The position numbers and the translations under genes are program-made. Below are positions 25,702 through 32,226 of a DNA stretch of 41,871 nucleotides, in pieces. The notes beneath the pieces were generated by a model, which was not told the origin of the DNA, searched no databases, and saw only the letters and a program-made list of their open reading frames with translations. Positions within the stretch are counted from its first letter, which is position 1; every line of letters begins with the position of its first letter. Origin of the DNA: an uncultured Blautia sp. (GTDB lineage Bacteria > Bacillota > Clostridia > Lachnospirales > Lachnospiraceae); contig URXG01000016.1 in NCBI GenBank assembly GCA_900551715.1, positions 1-41,871 of the forward strand. Direction: 5' to 3'.

Positions 25702-26313
25702 TTATGCCGGACATTTCTCCTGATGGTATTTTTCCTGGTTGTATTTTTCAGCTATTTTACAGAAATTCTCCAGAAGTTCATGTCCATACTCTGTAAGGAC
25801 TGCCTCCGGGTGAAACTGTATCCCATATAATGGCATGGTTCTATGTGAAATTCCCATGACAGCTCCATCCACTGCAATAGAATCAATGCGATAATCCTTG
25901 GGGACTGTCTTTTCTTTAACAATCAGAGAATGATATCTGGTAACTTTAAACCTCTCCGGAAGTCCCTTAAACAGACCTTTGCCATTGTGAACAATCCCTG
26001 TAACTTTGCCATGCATGGGATGCTTGCCTTTCTCTACAGTTGCCCCGGAACAGAACCCCAGAACCTGGTGTCCCAGACAGACTCCAAGAATAGGAATCCT
26101 GCCCTGAAATCTTCTTACTGTCTCTACACAGACTGCCGCATCCCAGGGTCTCTTGGGACCCGGAGAAAGAATGATCCCCTCCGGCTGCATTTCTTCAATT
26201 TCTTCCATTGTGATCCTGTCGCTTCTTTTTACTATGATTTCTTTACCGAGCTCTTCAAAATAAGCTCTCAGGTTATATACAAAAGAATCATAATTATCGA
26301 TCATAAGATACAT
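25702..26313 (-). CDS. pabA: Aminodeoxychorismate synthase glutamine amidotransferase subunit
   Basis: 203 residues from the ATG at 26313, preceded by AAAGGGAG; longer in-frame starts would read through the leader terminator. Class I amidotransferase: MYLMIDNYDSFVYNL start, ILSPGP, nucleophile Cys in GVCLGHQ, and FHPEAVLTEYG with the catalytic His and Glu. Supplies ammonia to PabB. In many Firmicutes the same protein also serves TrpE; here the pabA-pabB-pabC order favours folate. Confidence 0.93.
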   Translation of the reverse strand: MYLMIDNYDSFVYNLRAYFEELGKEIIVKRSDRITMEEIEEMQPEGIILSPGPKRPWDAAVCVETVRRFQGRIPILGVCLGHQVLGFCSGATVEKGKHPMHGKVTGIVHNGKGLFKGLPERFKVTRYHSLIVKEKTVPKDYRIDSIAVDGAVMGISHRTMPLYGIQFHPEAVLTEYGHELLENFCKIAEKYNQEKYHQEKCPA

Positions 26314-26334
26314 AGATTTCTCCCTTTCTGACAA

Positions 26335-26383
26335 CAAAAAAGGATAACAAATGTGCATGTCAAAACATACACAGTCGTTATCC
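26335..26383 (-). terminator. Intrinsic terminator within the pabA leader (putative attenuator)
   Basis: Minus strand: GGATAAC (26377-26383) pairs with GTTATCC (26342-26348) and an inner GTGTATG/CATGCAC stem closes a six-base loop; TTTTTTG follows at once. It lies about 55 bases downstream of the predicted transcription start and 20 bases before the pabA ATG, so it would stop transcription before the gene unless relieved. No aptamer or leader peptide was recognised. Confidence 0.7.
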
Positions 26384-26445
26384 CTGAATGGTCCGTAATC
26401 TGCGAATAATAGTAACAATTAACAGTTTTTTATTAAATTGTTTTT

Positions 26446-26474
26446 ATGCTACCATATATATCACCTGTCGTCAA
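26446..26474 (-). promoter_or_regulatory. Probable promoter of the pabABC operon
   Basis: Minus strand: TTGACG (26469-26474), 17-base spacer, TAGCAT (26446-26451). A following AACAATT...AATTGTT hairpin lies at the start of the leader. Confidence 0.55.
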
Positions 26475-26539
26475 GAATACTTTCCCGATTTTCTTGTGAT
26501 TTTCGTCATATTTCTCCCCTTCTTTTGTGAAATTTACCC

Positions 26540-26568
26540 TTTTCTAGTACGTGCATATATGTTATACT
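26540..26568 (+). promoter_or_regulatory. Probable promoter of the folE operon
   Basis: TTTTCT (26540-26545), 17-base spacer ending in TGT, then TATACT (26563-26568), an extended -10. Predicted start about 26575, just before the riboswitch. Confidence 0.5.
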
Positions 26569-26596
26569 AGGGCAGAAATGAATGATATGCAAAATA

Positions 26597-26672
26597 GACC
26601 TGTATGCGTCAAGTGTTCGGTGAATGGGGAGTTGTCACCGGAACGAAAAGCACGTCTTACGGTATATGGGTC
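26597..26672 (+). ncRNA. Tetrahydrofolate (THF-I) riboswitch aptamer
   Basis: The conserved core GCGTCAAGTGT, then a stem CGGTGA/TCACCG holding ATGGGG in its loop, then GGAACGAAAAGC matches the THF riboswitch core (GCGUYAAGUGU, GUGAAUGGG, ACGAA) in order and spacing. The ends GACC...GTAT and ATATGGGTC pair to close the outer stem. It lies 160 bases before folE, which is the expected kind of target. THF binding should lower folate gene expression. Recognised by eye. Confidence 0.88.
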
Positions 26673-26682
26673 GCACCCGTTG

Positions 26683-26777
26683 CTTACAATATAAGAGAAT
26701 ATCTCATATTGTGAAGGGATACGTTTTTCGACATACGTTCTATCACAATTGGAGATATCTTTTTTTATATTTTTTTC
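26683..26777 (+). promoter_or_regulatory. Riboswitch expression platform: competing antiterminator and terminator
   Basis: Terminator: ATATCTCATATTGTGA (26699-26714) pairs with TCACAATTGGAGATAT (26743-26758) apart from a 2-base mismatch, then CTTTTTTTATATTTTTTT. Antiterminator: CTTACAATATAAG (26683-26695) pairs with CTCATATTGTGAAG (26703-26716), which overlaps the terminator's 5' arm. Only one can form at a time. From 26778 to the folE ribosome site there is a second weak hairpin using AAAAAAAAG and AATCTCC. Confidence 0.75.
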
Positions 26778-26834
26778 GACAAAAAAAAGACAATCTCCAT
26801 GTATGATCAAAGTTTAAGGAGGTTGTTTTTTATT

Positions 26835-27392
26835 ATGGTCGACAAAGAAAAAGTGGAACAGGCAATCCGTCTCCTTCTGGAAGGAATCGGCGAAGATACA
26901 GAACGAGAAGGGCTTAAAGATACTCCGGACCGTATTGCACGTATGTGCATGGAAATCTACGGAGGACTGGATGAAGAGGCAGACCATCACCTTGCCAAAC
27001 AGTTCCAGGTAGAAAATAACGAAATGGTTCTGGAAAAAGACATTACTTTTTATTCCATGTGTGAACATCATCTGATGCCATTTTATGGCAAAGCAGCCAT
27101 TGCCTACATACCTAACGGCAAGGTTACCGGTTTAAGCAAGCTCGCCCGTACAGTAGATGTTTATGCCAGAAGACCACAGATCCAGGAACGTCTTACAGTA
27201 CAGATTGCAGATGCTCTGGAACGTACCCTGAATCCTAAGGGAATCATGGTCATGCTGGAAGCAGAGCATACCTGCATGACCATGCGTGGTATCAAAAAAC
27301 CGGGCAGTAAGACTATCACCACTGTAACAAGAGGTGCTTTTAAAGATAATATGGAACTTCAGAAACAGTTTCTTTCCATGGTCAAAGACTGA
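26835..27392 (+). CDS. folE: GTP cyclohydrolase I
   Basis: Converts GTP to 7,8-dihydroneopterin triphosphate, the first folate step. 185 residues from the ATG at 26835, 12 bases after AAGGAGG. Zinc ligands are in MCEHHLMPF (Cys, His) and EAEHTCMTMRG (second Cys); KVTGLSKLARTVDVYARRPQIQERLT is the family core. First gene of folE-HD-folP-folBK. Controlled by the THF riboswitch upstream. Confidence 0.96.
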   Translation: MVDKEKVEQAIRLLLEGIGEDTEREGLKDTPDRIARMCMEIYGGLDEEADHHLAKQFQVENNEMVLEKDITFYSMCEHHLMPFYGKAAIAYIPNGKVTGLSKLARTVDVYARRPQIQERLTVQIADALERTLNPKGIMVMLEAEHTCMTMRGIKKPGSKTITTVTRGAFKDNMELQKQFLSMVKD

Positions 27393-27883
27393 TGCTTCCG
27401 GAAATGAAGCGTGTAAACGCTATCTGGAACCATCCCCTCTATCAGAAAAACTTGAAAGAGCTCCAGAAGCTGGAAAAGGACAGGATTTTCTGCAGGCACA
27501 CACCGGAGCATTTTTTTGATGTAGCCCGTCTTACCTGGATCTACACTCTGGAAAGAGGGCTGGATTTTTCCCGGGAAATTGTTTACAGTGCAGCACTTCT
27601 TCACGACATCGGACGAGCAGAACAGTATGCCAGGGGAACCCCCCACGATGTTGCAGGCACCAGAATTGCAGAGATTATTTTAACGGATCTTGATTTTGCA
27701 GAAGAAGACAGAAAGCAGATCCTTACAGCAATCAGTGAACACCGTTCTTCCGGCACCCGAACCGGTAGTTTCAGCGAACTTCTCTATGAAGCTGACAAAA
27801 AGTCCCGAAACTGTTTTGTCTGTCCGGCTCTGGCAGAATGTAACTGGGCTCCTGAGAAAAAAAACATGACGATTCAATACTGA
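27392..27883 (+). CDS. HD-domain hydrolase in the folate operon (function unassigned)
   Basis: 163 residues. HD metal ligands are visible in order: H40, H71-D72 (LLHDIGRA), H85, H117 (ISEHRSSG) and D135. A C-terminal cysteine group C141-x2-C144-x5-C150 followed by NW is a conserved feature of this subgroup. Its ATG shares the last base of the folE stop (TGATG), so its translation is coupled to folE. HD proteins are metal-dependent phosphohydrolases. Dihydroneopterin triphosphate must lose pyrophosphate or phosphates between FolE and FolB and no Nudix-type FolQ is present here, so this protein is a candidate for that step. That is inference from position. Confidence 0.82.
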   Translation: MLPEMKRVNAIWNHPLYQKNLKELQKLEKDRIFCRHTPEHFFDVARLTWIYTLERGLDFSREIVYSAALLHDIGRAEQYARGTPHDVAGTRIAEIILTDLDFAEEDRKQILTAISEHRSSGTRTGSFSELLYEADKKSRNCFVCPALAECNWAPEKKNMTIQY

Positions 27884-27930
27884 GGTTTCATTCCTATTTT
27901 TTAATATCCCTACAAAAGGAGAAACAAATC

Positions 27931-28743
27931 ATGAAAATCAGAAACACAGAATTTGATGTAAAAAATCATACATATATCATGGGTATCCTGAATGTAACAC
28001 CGGACTCTTTTTCTGACGGAGGCAAATGGGACACTCTGGACCATGCAATGAAACATGTGGAAACCATGCTGGCTGACGGAGCTGACCTGATCGATGTAGG
28101 CGGTGAATCTACCCGTCCCGGTCACACACCAGTTGGCGCCCAGGAAGAAATTGAACGTGTACTTCCTGTCATCGAAGCGATCCGCAGCCGTTTTGATGTT
28201 CCCATCTCTGTTGATACCTACAAAGGAAGTGTGGCTGATGCTTCCCTGAAAGCAGGTGCTGACCTGATCAATGACGTCTGGGGACTGAAATACGACCCGG
28301 AAATGGCTCCTGTCATTGCTCGTCACAATGCCCCATGCTGTCTGATGCACAACAAAGAAAATACAGAATACAACAATTTCCTGGTAGATATGCTGTCTGA
28401 AACACAGGAATGTGTCAACATTGCAAGAAAAGCCGGAATCAAAGATGAAAATATTATTCTTGATCCAGGTGTTGGATTTGGCAAAACCTATGAAATGAAT
28501 CTGGAAACCATGAACCATCTGGAGCTGTTCCAGCATCTTGGATTCCCCGTACTTCTGGGAACCTCTCGTAAATCCATGATCGGACTGACACTTGATCTTC
28601 CTGTAGACCAGCGTGTGGAGGGAACTCTTGCCACTTCTGTGATCGGTGTCATGAAAGGTTGTGCTTTCGTTCGTGTTCACGATGTCAAAGAAAACCGACG
28701 TGTTATCCAGATGACAGAAGCAATCCTCGGAAGGAACAGGTAA
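27931..28743 (+). CDS. folP: Dihydropteroate synthase
   Basis: Joins p-aminobenzoate to 6-hydroxymethyl-dihydropterin pyrophosphate; target of sulfonamides. 270 residues: MGILNVTPDSFSDGG (pterin/pyrophosphate loop), GGESTRPG, ISVDTYK, LINDVWG, DPGVGFGKT and LGTSRKSMIG, with VHDV near the end. AAAAGGAG precedes the ATG. Uses the product of the divergent pabABC operon. No resistance-associated change was assessed. Confidence 0.96.
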   Translation: MKIRNTEFDVKNHTYIMGILNVTPDSFSDGGKWDTLDHAMKHVETMLADGADLIDVGGESTRPGHTPVGAQEEIERVLPVIEAIRSRFDVPISVDTYKGSVADASLKAGADLINDVWGLKYDPEMAPVIARHNAPCCLMHNKENTEYNNFLVDMLSETQECVNIARKAGIKDENIILDPGVGFGKTYEMNLETMNHLELFQHLGFPVLLGTSRKSMIGLTLDLPVDQRVEGTLATSVIGVMKGCAFVRVHDVKENRRVIQMTEAILGRNR

Positions 28744-28747
28744 TCTT

Positions 28748-29572
28748 ATGGATAAGATACAGATCAAGGGACTGGAGATTTTTGCCAATCATGGGGTATT
28801 TCCGGAAGAAAACGTCCTCGGGCAGAAATTTGTAATCTCCGCTACCCTTTATACAGACACCCGCAAAGCCGGACTGACTGACGAACTCACCACTTCGATC
28901 CATTACGGAGAAGTCAGTCAGATGATCACCGAATATACAAAAAAACATACTTTCAAACTCCTTGAGGCACTTGCAGAAAATCTCTGCCAGATGCTTCTGG
29001 AAACCATACCTCTTCTTCAGAAGATCACTCTCCGCATTGAGAAGCCATGGGCTCCTGTAGGTCTTCCCCTGGATACAGTAGCTGTAGAGATCACCAGAAG
29101 CTGGCATACTGCCTATATTGCTTTTGGTTCCAATCTGGGAGACAAAAAGAAATACCTGGATGATGGCATCCAGGCACTGAAAGATACTCCACACTGTCAG
29201 ATGGAAACGATATCCGAATATCTGGTAACAGAACCTTATGGTGGTGTGGAACAAGATAACTTTCTGAACGGTGCCCTGAAGCTCCGCACGCTTCTCACTC
29301 CGGAAGAACTTCTGGACAGACTTCATGAGATTGAGGCAGCAGCCAACAGAGAACGTATTGTCCGCTGGGGACCACGTACCCTGGATCTGGATATTCTCTT
29401 TTACGACAGTGAGATCATAGATACTCCGGATCTCCATATTCCTCATATTGATATGGAAAACCGAGATTTTGTACTGATCCCTATGGCTGAGATCGCGCCT
29501 TATTACAGACATCCTGTATTGAACCGCACCATGGGCCAGCTTCTGAAAGCACTCAATGAAAAAAATGCATAA
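28748..29572 (+). CDS. folBK: Fused dihydroneopterin aldolase / HPPK
   Basis: 274 residues. Residues 1 to about 118 are FolB (GLEIFANHGVFPEENVLGQKF, with the active-site Glu and a conserved late Lys in RIEKPWAP). Residues about 119-274 are FolK, the pyrophosphokinase (YIAFGSNLGDKK, NFLNGALKL, RWGPRTLDLDILFYD, IPHIDMENRDFVLIP). The fusion supplies the two steps before FolP. It starts four bases after the folP stop and ends the operon. Dihydrofolate synthase and reductase are not in the window. Confidence 0.95.
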   Translation: MDKIQIKGLEIFANHGVFPEENVLGQKFVISATLYTDTRKAGLTDELTTSIHYGEVSQMITEYTKKHTFKLLEALAENLCQMLLETIPLLQKITLRIEKPWAPVGLPLDTVAVEITRSWHTAYIAFGSNLGDKKKYLDDGIQALKDTPHCQMETISEYLVTEPYGGVEQDNFLNGALKLRTLLTPEELLDRLHEIEAAANRERIVRWGPRTLDLDILFYDSEIIDTPDLHIPHIDMENRDFVLIPMAEIAPYYRHPVLNRTMGQLLKALNEKNA

Positions 29573-29589
29573 ATAATCCTGTACAAAAG

Positions 29590-29633
29590 ACTTCTGAGTC
29601 CGGGCTTACACACCCAGACTCAGAAGTTTTTTT
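29590..29633. terminator. Terminator of the folate operon, overlapping the end of the convergent gene
   Basis: ACTTCTGAGTCCGGG (29590-29604) pairs with CCCAGACTCAGAAGT (29613-29627) with one mismatch, then TTTTTTT. The minus strand shows TCTTTTG after the same stem, so it can serve both. The downstream arm encodes the last codons of the minus-strand gene. Confidence 0.88.
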
Positions 29634-30277
29634 GCTTCTTCCAGACGTTCCTGGAACTGCTCATAAAAATCCCTGTCCTCCGTATAAGGATTCCTGTAAA
29701 ATCTGCTGAGTACATACATGTTCAGATTACGAATCAGGTCCGTATCTTCTGTCTCATAAATAACTTCCTGTACATCCAGAAGGAACTGATGCCAGTCCCA
29801 TACAAATTTCTCATAATTCTTAAGATCCGGTGTATCCAGCCATTTTTTTACTTTAATCTTGGAACGATTCTTCTTTGCGCATTCATGGACCTGAAGAATA
29901 TAATAAAAACCTTCCTGTGTATAATAACGTCCCAGTGGAAACAGGCGACAGAAGCCCGGACGAATACTGTGGATGGAACATCTGCCCTCTGCATTAAGAA
30001 AAATACATTTTTCTTCCTTTCCTTTCATAGCCAGATGAGGCAGGATATTTCCGTCTGTCACTCCCAGCTCCAGTACACCGTTCAGCAGTTCTTCCGGTGT
30101 ATGGTTCAGTCCTCTGCTCAGGCGACAGACATCATATGGATCCAGCACAACAGAATCTCCCATTCCCTGACAGCAGTCGTGGCAGCCTTTGCAGTCCTGA
30201 CAGTCTGCTTTCACCATATCGTTAGCGCTATATAACTTCCCATCGGAAATTTCTTCCAGTGTTACTTCTCTTCTCAT
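29606..30277 (-). CDS. YkgJ-family cysteine cluster protein
   Basis: 223 residues. Cysteines CQDCKGCHDCC (about 26-36), then C at DVCRL, EEKCIFLNAEGRCSIHSIRPGFCRLFP, and further Cys in HECAKK match the YkgJ/Fli-associated zinc- or iron-binding cluster family (CxxCxxxCC pattern). The C-terminal third is helical. Function of the family is not known. It is convergent with the folate operon and divergent from the second ABC exporter. Confidence 0.85.
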   Translation of the reverse strand: MRREVTLEEISDGKLYSANDMVKADCQDCKGCHDCCQGMGDSVVLDPYDVCRLSRGLNHTPEELLNGVLELGVTDGNILPHLAMKGKEEKCIFLNAEGRCSIHSIRPGFCRLFPLGRYYTQEGFYYILQVHECAKKNRSKIKVKKWLDTPDLKNYEKFVWDWHQFLLDVQEVIYETEDTDLIRNLNMYVLSRFYRNPYTEDRDFYEQFQERLEEAKKLLSLGV

Positions 30278-30331
30278 AAAATCTTTTGACTCCTTTTTAT
30301 CCGGAATTATTCTTTAATAATGTCTTTTATT

Positions 30332-30361
30332 CTGTACAAAGCTATTGTACAGGGATATAAT
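30332..30361 (+). promoter_or_regulatory. Promoter with overlapping perfect inverted repeat (probable operator)
   Basis: TGTACA (30333-30338), 17-base spacer and perfect TATAAT (30356-30361). CTGTACAA (30332-30339) and TTGTACAG (30345-30352) form a perfect 8-base inverted repeat with centre AGCTA that covers the -35 and spacer. A dimeric repressor bound there would block the ABC exporter genes. No regulator gene is adjacent. Confidence 0.65.
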
Positions 30362-30450
30362 AAACTTTGTCAATTCTAAGACAAATTTAATAAAAATTGT
30401 AACTGTGAAGAGTTACTAAAAATCAAAATGAAATGGAGGAAACTATCAGC

Positions 30451-32226
30451 ATGCGTTCTCTCGCAGTCTATCTGAAAAACTACAAAAAAGAGAGCATTCT
30501 TGCACCTTTCTTCAAGTTTCTTGAAGTTGTGTTCGATCTTCTTGTTCCCATAGTTATTGCCCGGATCATTGATATTGGTATTGCCCGCAATGATCATGGT
30601 CTCGTTGTTCGGAATTTCCTTATTCTGATCCTTATGGCTGCTGCCGGGCTTACCGTCAGTATCACAGCTCAGTATTTCGCAGCCAAAGCCAGTGTTGGAT
30701 TTGCCACAGAGCTTCGTCAGGCAGCTTTTGATCATGTACAGGGACTTTCCTATACAGAGCTGGATACTCTTGGCACAGACACATTGATCACACGTCTTAC
30801 AGATGATATCAACCAGGTACAGAATGGTGTAAATATGGGACTTCGTCTTCTTCTCCGCAGTCCTTTTATTGTTCTTGGTTCCATGGTCATGGCTTTTACT
30901 ATCAATGTACGTTGTGCGCTGATCTTTGTAGTAGCTATCCCTGTACTATTCCTGGTAGTATTTGTGATCATGTATTTAAGTATCCCGCTTTTCCGCAAAG
31001 TACAGAACCGTCTGGATACTGTTACCGGTCTTACCAGAGAAAATCTTACCGGTGTACGTGTCATTCGTGCTTTCTGCCGGGAAAAAGAAGCAGTCCGGGA
31101 GTTTGACGAAAGCAACTATCAGCTTACCAAACTCAATGAGTTTGTAGGAAAGCTTTCTGCTCTCCTGAATCCGGTCACTTATGTACTCATCAACATTGCA
31201 ACTGTAATCCTTATCAATACAGCAGGAATTCAGGTAAATCTTGGTAACATGCAGCAGGGTGAAGTAGTTGCTCTTTACAACTACATGGCCCAGATGATCA
31301 TAGAACTGATCAAACTTGCTTCTCTTATCATCACCCTGAATAAATCTGCTGCCTGTGCAGGTCGTGTTGCAAATATCCTTCAGGTAAACACATCTATGAA
31401 CTACCAGAATTCAGATCCTGCTTCTGTATCCGGAGACTATGCTGTAGAATTTCAGAATGTAAGATTTACCTATGCTGGTGCCAGTGCTGAAAGTATCTCT
31501 GATCTCAGTTTCACTGTAAAAAAGGGACAGACTGTGGGAATCATCGGCGGTACAGGAAGCGGTAAATCTACTCTGGTCAATCTGATTTCCCGCTTTTATG
31601 ATGTCTCAGAAGGTTCTGTTCTTCTGAACGGACAAAACATAAAAGATTATTCTCAGCAAAGTCTTCGTGACAAAATCGGTGTAGTTCCACAGAAAGCAGT
31701 TCTCTTTAAAGGAAGTATCCGGGACAATATGAAATGGGGGCGTGAAGATGCCACAGATTCTGAGATCTGGGATGCACTTACCACTGCCCAGGCCAAAGAG
31801 ATTGTAGAAGCCAAAGACGGTCAGCTGGATTTTCAGCTGGAACAGAACGGCAAAAACCTTTCCGGTGGACAGCGTCAGCGTCTCACCATTGCCAGAGCTG
31901 TTGTAAAAAATCCTGAAATTCTCATTCTGGACGACAGTGCCAGTGCACTGGACTTTGCCACAGATGCTGCACTTCGCAAATCTCTCCATCAGCTGAGAGA
32001 TGTGACCACTTTCCTGGTATCCCAGCGTACCGCAAGTATAAGTCAGGCTGATCTGATCCTCGTTTTAAATGATGGGCGGCTTGCAGGAAAAGGAACCCAC
32101 GACCAGCTGATCCAGAGTTGTGATATTTACAGAGAAATCTATTTCTCCCAGTTCCCTGAAGAACGGGCAAAATATTCTTCTGCTCCATCTTCCTATTCAA
32201 CACAGACAGCGGAGGTGAACTTATGA
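30451..32226 (+). CDS. ABC exporter, degenerate-site subunit (second system)
   Basis: 591 residues from the ATG at 30451, 10 bases after GGAGGA; an ATG at 30433 overlaps that site. Starts SLAVYLKNYKKESILAPFFK, six membrane helices, then the ATPase: Walker A GGTGSGKST, signature LSGGQRQR, Walker B LILDDSASALD (Asp for Glu), and Gln in place of the switch His (VSQRTASI). These changes mark the non-hydrolysing half of a heterodimeric exporter. Paralogous to the subunit at 21742. Overlaps its partner by four bases (ATGA). Confidence 0.9.
   Translation: MRSLAVYLKNYKKESILAPFFKFLEVVFDLLVPIVIARIIDIGIARNDHGLVVRNFLILILMAAAGLTVSITAQYFAAKASVGFATELRQAAFDHVQGLSYTELDTLGTDTLITRLTDDINQVQNGVNMGLRLLLRSPFIVLGSMVMAFTINVRCALIFVVAIPVLFLVVFVIMYLSIPLFRKVQNRLDTVTGLTRENLTGVRVIRAFCREKEAVREFDESNYQLTKLNEFVGKLSALLNPVTYVLINIATVILINTAGIQVNLGNMQQGEVVALYNYMAQMIIELIKLASLIITLNKSAACAGRVANILQVNTSMNYQNSDPASVSGDYAVEFQNVRFTYAGASAESISDLSFTVKKGQTVGIIGGTGSGKSTLVNLISRFYDVSEGSVLLNGQNIKDYSQQSLRDKIGVVPQKAVLFKGSIRDNMKWGREDATDSEIWDALTTAQAKEIVEAKDGQLDFQLEQNGKNLSGGQRQRLTIARAVVKNPEILILDDSASALDFATDAALRKSLHQLRDVTTFLVSQRTASISQADLILVLNDGRLAGKGTHDQLIQSCDIYREIYFSQFPEERAKYSSAPSSYSTQTAEVNL

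Noticed and set aside
26314..26460. T-box or second THF riboswitch in the pabA leader
   Set aside because: No T-box AGGGTGGNACC core and no GCGTYAAGTG/GTGAATGGG aptamer core is present; only the terminator is supported.
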